A DNA stretch of 64,000 nt from Umezawaea tangerina. Its GTDB lineage: Bacteria > Actinomycetota > Actinomycetes > Mycobacteriales > Pseudonocardiaceae. The notes beneath the pieces are model-generated. The model saw only the letters and a list, made by a program, of their open reading frames with translations, had not been told where the DNA came from and searched no databases. A program made the position numbers and the translations under genes. Below are positions 34,645 through 44,429 of this stretch, in pieces (the stretch's first letter is position 1; each line of letters starts with the position of its first letter). The DNA lies in NCBI RefSeq assembly GCF_003002815.1, contig NZ_PVTF01000016.1, forward strand, positions 161,903-225,902. Reading direction: 5' to 3'.

Positions 34645-36396
34645 ATGCAAGCACGACACCGGGGACGGCTCGTCGCCGTCCTGACGGCCGTCGTGACCGC
34701 CTGCGCGGTCGCGGTACCCATCCTCACGGCCCACGCGGCGGCAGCGGTGTGCGGCACCGCCAACGCGGCCCAGGGCAAGCCGGTCACCGCCTCGTCGGTC
34801 GAGGCGGGCAGCCCGTTCGTCGCCACCTCGGCGGTGGACGGCGACGCGGGCACGCGCTGGTCGAGCGTGCCCGGCGACCCGCAGTGGCTGCGGGTCGACC
34901 TGGGCTCCACGCAGAGCGTCTGCGGCGCCACGCTGAACTGGGAGGCCGCCTACGCGACGGCCTACCAGATCCAGGTGTCCGCCGACGGCAACGCGTGGAC
35001 GCAGGTCTACTCGACGACCACGAGCACCGGTGGTGTCCAGAACGTCACCTTCACCGGCAGCGGCCGCTACATCCGCGTCTACACCACCGCCCGCGCTACC
35101 CAGTGGGGCGTCTCGCTGTGGGAGTTCGCGGTGCGCACCGGCAGCGACACCGAGAACCCGCCGACCAACGGGGACGTCCTGCTGTCGTACAAGAAGCCGG
35201 GGACGGCGTCCACGCAGCAGAACGACCCCAACTGCACCGGCTGCACCACGGACAAGGCGTTCGACTTCGACCCGGCCACCCGGTGGGCGACCGCGACCGA
35301 CGTCGGCTGGGTCGACCCCGGCTGGATCCAGGTCGACCTCGGCGCCACCGCCCAGATCCACAAGGTCGTCCTGCAGTGGGACCCGGCCTACGGCAAGTCG
35401 TTCGAGATCCAGGTCTCGCCGAACGGCACGGGCAACTGGACGCCGATCTACTCCACCACGACGGGGACGGGCTTCAAGCAGACGCTCACCGTCAACGGCA
35501 GCGGCCGGTACGTGCGGATGTACGGCACGGGCCGCGGCTCGCCCTACGGCTACTCGCTCTGGGAGTTCCAGGTGTGGGGCACCGGCGGCGCGCCGAACCC
35601 GCAGCCGGTGATCCCGCCGGACCCGCGCAACCCCAAGCAGCTGGTGTGGTCGGACGAGTTCAACACGCCCAACGGCACCAAGCCGGACGCCAACAAGTGG
35701 CGCCCGGAGGTCGGCACCGGCCAGAACGCCGAGCTGCAGTACTACACGAACAACAACAACACCTTCACCGACGGCAACGGCAACCTGGTGCTGGAGGCCA
35801 GGCGCGAGGTCACGCCGGGATCGGCCTGCCCGGTCGACCCGGTCAGCGGCAGCGGCACGTGCCAGTACACCTCGTCGAGGCTGATCACCCACGGCAAGGC
35901 CACCTGGACCTACGGCCGCGTCGAGGCGAACATCAAGGTGTCCGGCACCAAGGGCCTGTGGCCCGCGTTCTGGATGCTGGGCTCGAACATCCTCGACAAC
36001 GGCACGCCGTGGCCGAACTCCGGTGAGATCGACATCATGGAGCACCTCGGCCGCGAGCCCAACACGGCCTACCAGACCATCCACGGGCCGGCCTACTCCG
36101 GCGGCGGCGGCATCGGCGCCCCGCTGGCGCTGCCGGGTGGGGCGGACTACATGAACGCCTTCCACAAGTTCACCCTGGACTGGGACAGCAAGGGCATCAA
36201 GATGTCGATCGACGACCAGCAGGTCATCGCCATCGACAAGGCGACTGTGGAGGCGACCCGCGGCCCGTGGGTGTTCGACCACCCGTTCTTCATCATCCTG
36301 AACAACGCGGTGGGCGGTGACTGGCCCGGTCCCCCGGACGCCAGCACGGTCTTCCCGCAGCGGATGCTCGTCGACTACGTCCGCGTCTACCAGTAG
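34645..36396 (+). CDS. Secreted GH16 endo-beta-1,3-glucanase with two discoidin (CBM32) domains
   Basis: The 583-residue product has a signal peptide (1-32), two discoidin/CBM32 domains (about 35-170 and 180-315) and a GH16 catalytic domain (about 330-583). The catalytic signature GEIDIMEHLG places the nucleophile Glu461 and acid/base Glu466 around Asp463; WPAFWMLG lines the cleft. It should cut laminarin-type beta-1,3-glucan, such as fungal wall glucan, outside the cell. ATG 34645 has GGAG 5 nt upstream. Expression is probably controlled by the LacI protein encoded just downstream. Confidence 0.92.
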   Translation: MQARHRGRLVAVLTAVVTACAVAVPILTAHAAAAVCGTANAAQGKPVTASSVEAGSPFVATSAVDGDAGTRWSSVPGDPQWLRVDLGSTQSVCGATLNWEAAYATAYQIQVSADGNAWTQVYSTTTSTGGVQNVTFTGSGRYIRVYTTARATQWGVSLWEFAVRTGSDTENPPTNGDVLLSYKKPGTASTQQNDPNCTGCTTDKAFDFDPATRWATATDVGWVDPGWIQVDLGATAQIHKVVLQWDPAYGKSFEIQVSPNGTGNWTPIYSTTTGTGFKQTLTVNGSGRYVRMYGTGRGSPYGYSLWEFQVWGTGGAPNPQPVIPPDPRNPKQLVWSDEFNTPNGTKPDANKWRPEVGTGQNAELQYYTNNNNTFTDGNGNLVLEARREVTPGSACPVDPVSGSGTCQYTSSRLITHGKATWTYGRVEANIKVSGTKGLWPAFWMLGSNILDNGTPWPNSGEIDIMEHLGREPNTAYQTIHGPAYSGGGGIGAPLALPGGADYMNAFHKFTLDWDSKGIKMSIDDQQVIAIDKATVEATRGPWVFDHPFFIILNNAVGGDWPGPPDASTVFPQRMLVDYVRVYQ

Positions 36397-36416
36397 GCCA
36401 GGACCTGCCATGACCA

Positions 36417-36454
36417 CCGCGCGGCTCCGGGGCCCGACCCCCGGAGCCGCGCGG
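36417..36454. terminator. Perfect 16-bp hairpin after the GH16 gene
   Basis: Bases 36417-36432 pair with 36439-36454; the loop is 6 nt. It separates the glucanase transcript from the LacI gene. Confidence 0.8.
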
Positions 36455-36521
36455 CGTCCATTCAGGACTGGTCTCGTCGTGAAGACCGGGTGTCCGCTTG
36501 AAGAACGGTATAAAGGCAGAC

Positions 36522-37538
36522 GTGCCAGAGCCCCGCTCCACACCCGCCCCGGTCACCTTGGAAGAGGTGGCGCGGGTCGCCGGTGTGTCACGGGCGACGG
36601 TGTCGCGGGTCGTCAACGGGGTCTCCACGGTCGACGAGGAGCTCCGTGAGATGGTCACCCGCGCCATCGTCGCCACCGGTTACACCCCCAACCGCGCGGC
36701 CAGGTCGCTCGTGACCAGGCGCGCGGGGGCCATCGGGCTCGTCCTGCCCGACGAGGGCAGGATGCTCGGCGACCCGTACTTCGGCCGGGTCGTCGGCGGT
36801 GTCATGGACGTGACCCAGCCACTGGGCGTGCAGCTGGTCCTGACCAGCGCGGGCACCGGCACCCACCAGCAGGTCGTGGCCGACCTGCGGCAGGGCAGGC
36901 TGGACGGCGTCATCCTCATCCACACCCACGGCGCCGACCCGCTGCCGCGCCTGCTCATCGAGTCGAACCTGCCCGTCGTGCTCGCGGCCAGGCCGGTCCG
37001 CCCGATGCCGATCACCTACGTCGACGTGAACCAGACCGCGGGCGCCGCACTGGCCGCCCACCACCTCGCCGACCGGGGCTGCTTCCGCGTCGCGACCATC
37101 ACCGGCCCGGTGTCCACGACCGCCGCGCAGGACCGCCTCTCGGGTTTCCGGCAGGCCATGGCAGACCGCGGCTACCCCGACGTCGTGGCCGTCGAGGCCG
37201 ACTTCACCCACGAGGGCGGCGCCACCGCGATGGAGGAGCTGCTCGTCCGCTGCCCCGACGTCGACGGCATCTTCATCGCCTCCGACCTCATGGCGCACGG
37301 CGCCCTGCCCGTCCTGCGCCGCCACGGCCTGAACGTCCCCGACGACATCGCCGTCGTCGGCTTCGACGACAGCAGCCCCGCCCTCGCCTGCGACCCGCCG
37401 CTCACCACCGTCCGCCAACCGGTCGAGGAGATGGCGGCCGAGATGGCCAGGCTCCTGCTCGGCCGCATCGAACGCCCCACCAGACCCGTCAGCGCCGTCG
37501 TGTTCGAACCGACCCTCGTCGTCCGCCAGTCCGCCTAG
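36522..37538 (+). CDS. LacI-family transcriptional regulator of the beta-glucan locus
   Basis: This 338-residue protein has the LacI helix-turn-helix TLEEVARVAGVSRATVSRVV near the N-terminus followed by a periplasmic-binding-like sugar-sensing core (FDDSSPALACDPPLTTVRQP). GTG 36522 is chosen over TTG 36498: TATAAA (36509-36514) lies about 8 nt before it, so the transcript may be leaderless, and AAGG also lies nearby. It probably binds the GAGAGCGCTCTC palindromes at 33.1-33.2 kb and is released by a glucan oligosaccharide. Ligand inferred only. Confidence 0.9.
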   Translation: MPEPRSTPAPVTLEEVARVAGVSRATVSRVVNGVSTVDEELREMVTRAIVATGYTPNRAARSLVTRRAGAIGLVLPDEGRMLGDPYFGRVVGGVMDVTQPLGVQLVLTSAGTGTHQQVVADLRQGRLDGVILIHTHGADPLPRLLIESNLPVVLAARPVRPMPITYVDVNQTAGAALAAHHLADRGCFRVATITGPVSTTAAQDRLSGFRQAMADRGYPDVVAVEADFTHEGGATAMEELLVRCPDVDGIFIASDLMAHGALPVLRRHGLNVPDDIAVVGFDDSSPALACDPPLTTVRQPVEEMAAEMARLLLGRIERPTRPVSAVVFEPTLVVRQSA

Positions 37539-37568
37539 CACCCGTGACCTCATCCTGGGAGTGATCAC

Positions 37569-38141
37569 ATGCTCCGCACCGCCCTCGCCTTGGCCCTGCT
37601 CCTGCTCGCGGGCTGCTCCACCCCCCAACCCGAGCAGCACAGCGGGCACGTCCACCCGGCCGCACCGCCGAGCAGCAGCTCCGCGGCGACCCCGGCGGGC
37701 GGCTTCAGCGACACCGACGTCGCCTACGTCCAGCTCGCCATCCCCCAGGACGAGACCACCCTGCCCGTCCTGGAGCTGGCCAAGACGCGCGCGGGCGTCG
37801 ACCCCGCGCTGGCCGCGCTGGCGACCGAGGTCGAGACCGGCCACCACACCGAGCTCGACAAGCTCCGCAAGGCCCTCTCCGACGCGGGCCAGACCTACCT
37901 GAACCTGCACGAGGGCCACGACATGCCGGGAATGGTCACCGCGGACGAACTGGACAAGCTCACCAAGGCGACCGGACCGGCCTTCGACGACCAGCTGCGC
38001 GCCCTGCTCCGCGCCCATTTCGAGGAGTCCACCACCGTCGCGAAGTCGGAGCTGTCGGCGGGCAGCAACGCCGCCGTGCTGGACGTGACGAAGGGGATCG
38101 AATCCAGCCGGGCCGCGTACCTGGCGAAGCTGGGAACGTGA
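37569..38141 (+). CDS. DUF305-type lipoprotein
   Basis: The 190-residue lipoprotein has a lipobox LLAGC (Cys about residue 16), a His-rich linker (HSGHVHP), and an all-helical DUF305 domain related to ferritin-like bundles. The usual MIPHH metal pair is replaced by AIPQDE, while TGHHTELDKL and EGHDMPGM keep potential metal-binding His and Met. ATG 37569 has GGAG 8 nt upstream. Copper or other metal handling at the cell surface is possible. It follows the LacI gene by 30 bp but is probably unrelated. Confidence 0.82.
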   Translation: MLRTALALALLLLAGCSTPQPEQHSGHVHPAAPPSSSSAATPAGGFSDTDVAYVQLAIPQDETTLPVLELAKTRAGVDPALAALATEVETGHHTELDKLRKALSDAGQTYLNLHEGHDMPGMVTADELDKLTKATGPAFDDQLRALLRAHFEESTTVAKSELSAGSNAAVLDVTKGIESSRAAYLAKLGT

Positions 38142-38281
38142 CACCTGGCCGCAGTAATGCGCTTTTCCCGACTTCTCATACACGAACAATCACCCCCCAA
38201 CGGGTGAAGTAATCGCGTAACCGTTCCGCCCGTCGTTTCGACTCCCCGAAGAGATTCCGCACAGGCCTTCAGGGAGACTTG

Positions 38282-39946
38282 GTGACCGAGAACCAGTACG
38301 AGGCGCCCGAACGACAACCCGTGCCCCGAAGCGGAACAAGCCGGTGGATCGCGGTCTTCGCGGTGCTGGTGCTGCTCGTCGGCGGCACGGTCTGGTGGAC
38401 GATCGCGCACGCCGACCCCGACCCGGACATCGTGGACGCGACTCGCTGCGACGGCTTGGACGCCACGACGGGCGAGGGGTTCGCGCTGCACCGCGACGAC
38501 CAGGGGCAGTGCCTCGGCTGGACGGTCGACCGGGACCACGCGTTCGGCACAAAGGACGAGCGGGTCCAGCGAGTCGTCAAGGCGGTCGTCGACGAGAACC
38601 GGGCCGTGGCCGGGGGCAAGTCCCCCTACGTCAGGGTGGCGGTCATGATGCCCATGGCGGCAAGGCCGGGCGGGAAGCTGGACGACGACTCGATCCTGCA
38701 CGCCCTCGAAGGCGCGCTGACGGCCCAGGAGGTCGCGAACAGCGACCCCGAGTACGGGGACGTGGGGCTCAAGGTGCAGCTCGTGCTGGCCAACACCGGG
38801 TGGGACCAGAAGGCCTGGAAGGACGTCGTCGAGCAGCTCGGCGGGCTGACGTCGGGCGAGCACCGGCTGGTGGCGGTGACGGGTCTCGGCGTGAGCGTTC
38901 CGCAGACCAGGGCGGCCTCGGTCGAGCTGAACACCCGCTGGGGCCTGCCCTCCGTCGGTGCCGTGCTCACCGCGGACGACATGACCACCAGGGGCGCCGA
39001 ACCGGCCAACACGCGGCCCGCGCTGTTCAAGGTCTCGCCGTCGAACCACGACTACGCCATGGCGCTGGCCGACTCGCTGCGCGCCGAGCACCCGGAGGTG
39101 ACCTGCGGCTTCCTCGTCGCCGACCGCAACGACGACAACTACGTCGAGAGCCTCGGCAAGGCCTTCGTCCACGTCTTCCCGGAGTTCGACCTCGACAAGC
39201 ACCGGGCTTCGTTCACCGGCAGCACGACCGACACCAACCAGGCGTCGAACCTGTTCCAGCCCGCCGTCAACGCCATCAACGCCCTGCCCGAGGGCAAACC
39301 CGCGGTGGTCTTCTACGCTGGCCGCGACGCGGACCTGCCCTCCTTCGTGCGGAGCCTGGCCACCCGCGCCAGGAGCGCCGAGCCCGTCGTCCTGGCGACG
39401 GGGATGACCGGGCTGACCGTGATCGCCTCCGGGACCAAGGGCAAGGGCGACGAGGCGTTGACCACCGCCGACCTCGCGGACGCGAAGGTGACGATCATGG
39501 CGGCCTCGTCCACCGACGTCGTCGGGTGGCGGCAGAACCTCAACGTGCCGGAGCGCTTCGCGAGCTTCCGGGCGACCTTCACCGGGACGCTCGGGTTCCC
39601 CGACGGCGACCTGGACGACGGGTACGCCGTGATGCACCACGACGCCGTCGTTGCGGCGGTCAAGGCCGCCAGGAGCATCTACTCCAACGGCGACGGCAAG
39701 CGGCTGCCCACCCCGCAGGACGTCCGCAACGGGCTGTACTCGTTGGCGCAGGACAAGGTCGACGGCGCCTCCGGCTCGTTCCACTGGGAGGACACGACCT
39801 CCGACAACGACCTCTGGCCGACGGGCAAACCGGTGCCGGTCGTCAGCTACCCGAGGACCCCGCAACCGCGCGCCCCGTACCTGACCGTGTGCCGCAAGCT
39901 CAAGGCGCCCGCGTCGCTGGCGAACTACGAGGTCGTCGACTGCTAG
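38282..39946 (+). CDS. Membrane-anchored periplasmic-binding-like (type I) protein
   Basis: This 554-residue protein has a short cytoplasmic N-terminus, one transmembrane helix (about 22-42), and a large extracellular Leu/Ile/Val-binding-type fold (VRVAVMMPM, then GVSVPQTRAASVELN and SVGAVLTADD). It shows no lipobox. GTG 38282 follows AGGGAG at 5 nt. No transporter genes neighbour it, so it may be a stand-alone sensor or receptor rather than an importer component. The N-terminal part contains CDGLDATTGEGFALHRDDQG, which I do not recognise. Confidence 0.72.
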   Translation: MTENQYEAPERQPVPRSGTSRWIAVFAVLVLLVGGTVWWTIAHADPDPDIVDATRCDGLDATTGEGFALHRDDQGQCLGWTVDRDHAFGTKDERVQRVVKAVVDENRAVAGGKSPYVRVAVMMPMAARPGGKLDDDSILHALEGALTAQEVANSDPEYGDVGLKVQLVLANTGWDQKAWKDVVEQLGGLTSGEHRLVAVTGLGVSVPQTRAASVELNTRWGLPSVGAVLTADDMTTRGAEPANTRPALFKVSPSNHDYAMALADSLRAEHPEVTCGFLVADRNDDNYVESLGKAFVHVFPEFDLDKHRASFTGSTTDTNQASNLFQPAVNAINALPEGKPAVVFYAGRDADLPSFVRSLATRARSAEPVVLATGMTGLTVIASGTKGKGDEALTTADLADAKVTIMAASSTDVVGWRQNLNVPERFASFRATFTGTLGFPDGDLDDGYAVMHHDAVVAAVKAARSIYSNGDGKRLPTPQDVRNGLYSLAQDKVDGASGSFHWEDTTSDNDLWPTGKPVPVVSYPRTPQPRAPYLTVCRKLKAPASLANYEVVDC

Positions 39947-39951
39947 CGGGA

Positions 39952-39987
39952 CGGGCGCCGCTCCCCTCCCGAGCGGAGCGGCGCCCG
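39952..39987. terminator. 13-bp hairpin between convergent genes
   Basis: CGGGCGCCGCTCC (39952-39964) pairs perfectly with 39975-39987 around a 10-nt loop. It serves the convergent binding-like gene and nrdB. Confidence 0.75.
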
Positions 39988-39993
39988 GTCACC

Positions 39994-41055
39994 TCACCAC
40001 TCCAGCGACCCGCCGTTCTGGTACTCGATCACCCTGGTCTCGAAGAAGTTCTTCTCCTTCTTCAGGTCCATCATCTCCGACATCCACGGGAACGGGTTCT
40101 CCGCGGGCGCGAACACCGGTGCCAGCCCGAGCTGCGCGCAGCGGCGGTTGGTGATGAAGTGCATGTACTCCTCGCACAGCTCGGCGTTGAGGCCGAGCAG
40201 CCCGCGGGGCATGGTGTCGCGCCCGTAGGCGATCTCCAGCTCGCACCCCTCGGCCAGCATGGTCCGGATCTCCTCCTGGAACCCGTCCGTCCAGAGGTGC
40301 GGGTTCTCGATCTTGATCTGGTTGATCGCGTCGATCCCGAAGTTCAGGTGGATCGACTCGTCCCGCAGGATGTACTGGTACTGCTCGGCGATCCCCACCA
40401 TCTTGTTGCGCCGCCCCAGGGACAGGATCTGGGCGAAGCCGGTGTAGAACCACATGCCCTCGAACACCACGTAGAACGCGACCAGGTCACGCAGGAACGC
40501 CTGGTCCTTCTCCGGCGTGCCGGTGGTGAACGACGGGTCCTCCAGGTGCTGCGTGTACTTCAGCGCCCACGCGGCCTTGTCCGTGATCGACGGCACCTCG
40601 CGGTACATGTTGAACAGCTCGCCGTCGTCCAGGCCGAGCGACTCGCAGATGTACTGGAACGTGTGCGTGTGCACGGCCTCCTCGAACGCCTGCCGCAGCA
40701 GGTACTGCCTGCACTCGGGGTTGGTCAGGTGGCGGTACACGGCGAGCACGATGTTGTTGGCCACCAACGACTCCGAGGTGGCGAAGAAGCCGAGGTTGCG
40801 CTTGATCGCGCGCCGCTCGTCGTCGGTGAGCCCGTCGGGCGACTTCCACAGCGAGATGTCGGCCTGCATCGACACCTCGGTCGGCATCCACGCGTTGTTG
40901 CAGCCCGCGAGGTACTTCTCCCACGCCCAGTGGTACTTCAGCGGCAGCAGCTGGTTCACGTCGGCGCGGCAGTTGATCATCGCCTTGTCGTCGACGCTGA
41001 CGCGGGCGGCGCCCACCTCGATGGGACCGGCGCCGGTGGACACGTCGGGGCTCAC
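39994..41055 (-). CDS. nrdB: Ribonucleotide reductase beta subunit, class Ic-like (Phe at the radical Tyr site)
   Basis: This 353-residue ferritin-like subunit supplies the oxidant for ribonucleotide reduction by NrdA. Predicted metal ligands are Glu95, Glu126, His129, Glu199, Glu233 and His236. Residue 133, where class Ia enzymes have the radical Tyr, is Phe (codon TTC at 40659-40657). The first ligand is Glu rather than Asp. All spacings agree with those I recall for Chlamydia trachomatis NrdB (Glu89, Glu120, His123, Phe127, Glu193, Glu227, His230), the prototype Mn/Fe class Ic enzyme. GTG 41055 overlaps the nrdA stop (GTGA), so translation is coupled. Confidence 0.92.
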   Translation of the reverse strand: MSPDVSTGAGPIEVGAARVSVDDKAMINCRADVNQLLPLKYHWAWEKYLAGCNNAWMPTEVSMQADISLWKSPDGLTDDERRAIKRNLGFFATSESLVANNIVLAVYRHLTNPECRQYLLRQAFEEAVHTHTFQYICESLGLDDGELFNMYREVPSITDKAAWALKYTQHLEDPSFTTGTPEKDQAFLRDLVAFYVVFEGMWFYTGFAQILSLGRRNKMVGIAEQYQYILRDESIHLNFGIDAINQIKIENPHLWTDGFQEEIRTMLAEGCELEIAYGRDTMPRGLLGLNAELCEEYMHFITNRRCAQLGLAPVFAPAENPFPWMSEMMDLKKEKNFFETRVIEYQNGGSLEW

Positions 41056-43868
41056 TGACAGGCCTCGCAATCGGGGTCGATGATCGAGCAGACGGCGGCA
41101 CCCGCGGACTCGACGACCACCGGGGCGGTGACCGCGGGTGCGACCGGGGTGACGGGGGAGACGGCGTTGAGCTTGCCGTCGGTGCCGCGCAGCGTGGACT
41201 TCTCCACGTGCGTGGCGCTCTGCGAGCGCAGGTAGTACGTGGTCTTCAGGCCCCGCAGCCAGGCCAGCTGGTACAGCTCGTCGAGCTTGCGCCCGCTGGG
41301 CTGGTCGATGTACAGGTTGAGCGACTGGGCCTGGTCGATCCACTTCTGCCGCCGGGCCCCGGCCTCGACCAGCCACTTCGAGTCCAGCTCGAAGGCCGTG
41401 GCGTACAACGCCTTCAGGTCCGCCGGGATCCGCTCGATCGGCGACAGGCTCCCGTCGTAGTACTTGAGGTCGCTCACCATGACCTCGTCCCACAGGCCGC
41501 GCGCCTTCAGGTCGCGGATCAGGTCCGGGTTCACCACGGTGAAGTCGCCGGACATGTTCGACTTCACGTACAGGTTCCGGTACAGCGGCTCGATCGACTG
41601 GTTCACCCCGCAGATGTTCGCGATCGTCGCCGTCGGCGCGATGGCCATCACGTTGGAGTTGCGCATCCCCACCGCCAGCACGCGCTCCCGCACCGGAGCC
41701 CAGTCCAGAGTGGACGAGCGGTCCAGCTCCAGGTCCGCGCCGCGGGTGTCCGCCAGCAACGCGATCGAGTCGAACGGCAGGATCCCCCGCGACCAGAGCG
41801 ATCCCTCGTAGGACTCGTAGGCGCCGCGCTCCTCGGCCAGGTCCGCCGAAGCCGAGATCGCGTGGTAGCTGATCTCCTCCATGCTCCGGTCCGCGAACTC
41901 GACGGCCGCGGTCGACCCCATCGGGATCCGCTGCGCGAACAGCGCGTCCTGGAACCCCATGAGCCCCAGGCCGACCGGCCGGTGCCGCATGTTCGCGCGC
42001 CGGGCCTCCGGGATCGTGTAGTAGTTCACGTCGATCACGTTGTCGAGCATCCGCACGGCCGTCCGCACGGTCCTCTCCAGCCGCGCGCTGTCGATCCCGT
42101 CGGGCCCGGTGTGCCGGGCCAGGTTCACCGATCCCAGGTTGCACACCGCGACCTCTTCGAGGTTCGTGTTCAACGTGATCTCGGTGCACAGGTTGGACGA
42201 GTGCACGACGCCGGAGTGCTGCTGCGGCGAGCGCAGGTTGCACGGGTCCTTGAACGTGATCCACGGGTGCCCGGTCTCGAACAGCATGGTCAGCATCCGC
42301 CGCCACATGTCCGCGGCCTTCACCCTGCGGAACACCTTGATCCCACCGCGGTCCGCGGCCGCCTCGTACTCGCGGTACCGCGCGGCGAACGCGTCGCCGA
42401 ACAGGTCGTGCAGGTCGGGCACCTCGTCGGGGGAGAACAGCGTCCAGTCGCCACCGGACCCGACCCGCCGCATGAACTCGTCCGGCACCCAGTTGGCCGT
42501 GTTCATGTCGTGCGTGCGGCGCCGCTCGTCACCGGTGTTCTTGCGCAGGTCGAGGAACTCCTCGACGTCGATGTGCCAGGTCTCCAGGTAAGCGCACACC
42601 GCGCCCTTGCGCTTCCCGCCCTGGTTCACCGCGACCGCCGTGTCGTTGGCGATCTTCAGGAACGGCACGACGCCCTGCGACTTGCCGTTGGTGCCCTTGA
42701 TGTGGGCGCCGATGCCGCGCACCGGCGTCCAGTCGTTGCCCAGACCGCCCGCGAACTTGGACAGCAGCGCGTTGTTGCTGATCCCGTGGAAGATCCCCTG
42801 CAGGTCGTCGTCGACCGTGGTCAGGAAGCACGACGACAGCTGCGGCCGGGTGGTGCCCGCGTTGAACAGCGTGGGCGTCGAGCACATGAAGTCGAACGAC
42901 GACAGCAGCTCGTAGAACTCGACCGCCCGCGCCTCGCGGTCGTCCTCCCGCAGCGCCAGCCCCATCGCGACCCGCATGAAGAACGCCTGCGGCAGTTCGT
43001 AGCGGTGCTCGTCGCTGTGCAGGAAGTACCGGTCGTAGAGCACCTGCATGCCGAGGAACTGGAACGCCAGGTCCCGGTCGGGCAGCAGCGCCGCGCCGAG
43101 CCGCGCCAGGTCGAACTCGGCCAGCCGCGGCTCCAGCTGCCCCAGCTCGATCCCGCGCCGGACGAAGTCCGCGAAGTACTCCGGGTACCGCGCGGACATC
43201 TCGGCGTGGTTCGCCTCGTCGTCCTTCCCGGCCAGGAACGTCAGCGCCTCGCGCCGCAGCCGGTCCAGCAGCAGCCGGGCGCTGACCAGCGAGTAGTCGG
43301 GGTCGATCTCGACCATCGTGCGCGCCGCCATCACCGGTGCCAGGGCCAGCTCGGCGCGGGTGATGCCGTCGTAGAGGTTGCGCCGCGTCTCGGCCAGCAC
43401 GGTCTCCGCCGACGTCGCGGGCAGCCCCGCGCACGCCTCCTCGACGACCAGCGCCAGCCGCTCCTCGTCCAGCGGCGCCACCCGGCCGTCCGGGTACCGC
43501 ACCGTCAGCGCGGGCCGCACCGGCACGACCTCCGCCGACCTGGCCTTCGCGTGCTCCTCCCGGTACAGCACGTACGCGCGCGCCACCTTGTGGTGCCCGC
43601 CGCGCATCAGCACCAGTTCGACCTGGTCCTGGATCTGCTCGATGTGCACCCCGCGGTCGGGCCCGGCCTGGCGCCGCAGCTTCTCCTCGACCTGCGAGGT
43701 CAGGTCCGCGACCAGTTCGCGCACCCGCTGCGAGCCCGCGGCGTCGGCGCCCTCCACGGCGTGGAACGCCTTCGCGACCGCGGTCGCGATCCTGGTCGAG
43801 TCGAACGGGGACACCGCTCCGCCACGGCCGATCACCGGGACTTGGACGGGTGTTTCAGTGGGGGACAT
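41052..43868 (-). CDS. nrdA: Ribonucleoside-diphosphate reductase alpha subunit
   Basis: This 938-residue enzyme reduces ribonucleotides to deoxyribonucleotides. It has an ATP-cone (about 10-100) for allosteric control, the ten-stranded barrel with redox Cys in PQLSSCFL and NLCTEI, a Tyr-Tyr radical relay (KTTYYLRSQ) near the C-terminus and a C-terminal CEACQ redox tail. ATG 43868 has GGAGAG upstream; extension further upstream reads into leader RNA. It is the first gene of nrdAB, preceded by a 5' leader with a cobalamin riboswitch. B12 sufficiency likely shuts it off in favour of a B12-dependent reductase encoded elsewhere. Confidence 0.95.
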   Translation of the reverse strand: MSPTETPVQVPVIGRGGAVSPFDSTRIATAVAKAFHAVEGADAAGSQRVRELVADLTSQVEEKLRRQAGPDRGVHIEQIQDQVELVLMRGGHHKVARAYVLYREEHAKARSAEVVPVRPALTVRYPDGRVAPLDEERLALVVEEACAGLPATSAETVLAETRRNLYDGITRAELALAPVMAARTMVEIDPDYSLVSARLLLDRLRREALTFLAGKDDEANHAEMSARYPEYFADFVRRGIELGQLEPRLAEFDLARLGAALLPDRDLAFQFLGMQVLYDRYFLHSDEHRYELPQAFFMRVAMGLALREDDREARAVEFYELLSSFDFMCSTPTLFNAGTTRPQLSSCFLTTVDDDLQGIFHGISNNALLSKFAGGLGNDWTPVRGIGAHIKGTNGKSQGVVPFLKIANDTAVAVNQGGKRKGAVCAYLETWHIDVEEFLDLRKNTGDERRRTHDMNTANWVPDEFMRRVGSGGDWTLFSPDEVPDLHDLFGDAFAARYREYEAAADRGGIKVFRRVKAADMWRRMLTMLFETGHPWITFKDPCNLRSPQQHSGVVHSSNLCTEITLNTNLEEVAVCNLGSVNLARHTGPDGIDSARLERTVRTAVRMLDNVIDVNYYTIPEARRANMRHRPVGLGLMGFQDALFAQRIPMGSTAAVEFADRSMEEISYHAISASADLAEERGAYESYEGSLWSRGILPFDSIALLADTRGADLELDRSSTLDWAPVRERVLAVGMRNSNVMAIAPTATIANICGVNQSIEPLYRNLYVKSNMSGDFTVVNPDLIRDLKARGLWDEVMVSDLKYYDGSLSPIERIPADLKALYATAFELDSKWLVEAGARRQKWIDQAQSLNLYIDQPSGRKLDELYQLAWLRGLKTTYYLRSQSATHVEKSTLRGTDGKLNAVSPVTPVAPAVTAPVVVESAGAAVCSIIDPDCEACQ

Positions 43869-44101
43869 GGCTCTCCACAGCTGGTTCTGGGCAGTCGGCA
43901 CCGCCCGGCGAGCACCGCTCGACGGTCGGGGGGAAACGGGTGCGTGGAGGTCAGCCGTCCAGGCTGGAGTGCGACATCACGGCTCTCTCCTCGCGAGCTC
44001 GGTGGACACCCGGAGAACCACGGGGGAGGCGGCGACGCGAGGCAGCACGGCACCGAAGGCCGTCCGCCGTCCGCGCGCGCCCTCCCTCGGGGCACCGGGT
44101 G

Positions 44102-44122
44102 GTGCACGCAGGCCGCGTGCAC
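44102..44122 (-). promoter_or_regulatory. 8-bp hairpin just downstream of the riboswitch
   Basis: GTGCACGC and GCGTGCAC pair perfectly with a 5-nt loop, immediately 3' of the conserved riboswitch end on the minus strand. It is a candidate expression platform. The remaining 230 nt before nrdA contain an 8-codon frame with a strong ribosome site (43977-43951). Confidence 0.5.
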
Positions 44123-44300
44123 GCTGGTGGCAGGTCTTCGGACTCGCGGGCACTCCGGCTCTCGCCGGCGGACCTACTGGCCGTCGCTTCCCGGACTCGC
44201 GTCCAGTGCTTCTTGACGGCGGTCGTTCCCGCTCACCGCTGCGGGGCAGCTCCGGATTCCCACCGGATTCCCTCTTGCCTCACCCTCCGGCGGACCGGGG
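44123..44300 (-). promoter_or_regulatory. Cobalamin (B12) riboswitch upstream of nrdAB
   Basis: Read on the minus strand it holds GAGGGAATCCGGTGGGAATCC, then GCTGCCCCGCAGCGGTGAGC, then the B12 box GCGAGTCCGAAGACCTGCC at its 3' end, in the order expected for cobalamin riboswitches. A B12-riboswitch-controlled class I reductase operon is known in Streptomyces coelicolor. The region 43869-44429 contains no other gene. Confidence 0.93.
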
Positions 44301-44429
44301 GTGAACCATCAGCGCGTCGGATACTACATGTGGTGGTGGGGCTCGCCGCACAGCCCAAGATGGTCTCTGTTGCAAGTTCTATGCGATAAGGTGTCCGTGC
44401 AGGTCGTCGGTGGACGAAGGGCGTGGCAC

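Noticed and set aside
39994..41055. Idea that Phe133 of NrdB is a sequencing error for Tyr
   Set aside because: The Glu95 substitution and all ligand spacings independently fit class Ic, and the codon TTC differs by one base in an otherwise clean frame.
44301..44429. Longer start (ATG 44301) for the small membrane protein
   Set aside because: It would place coding sequence at the 5' edge of the opposite-strand riboswitch and adds a Trp-rich segment with no ribosome site.
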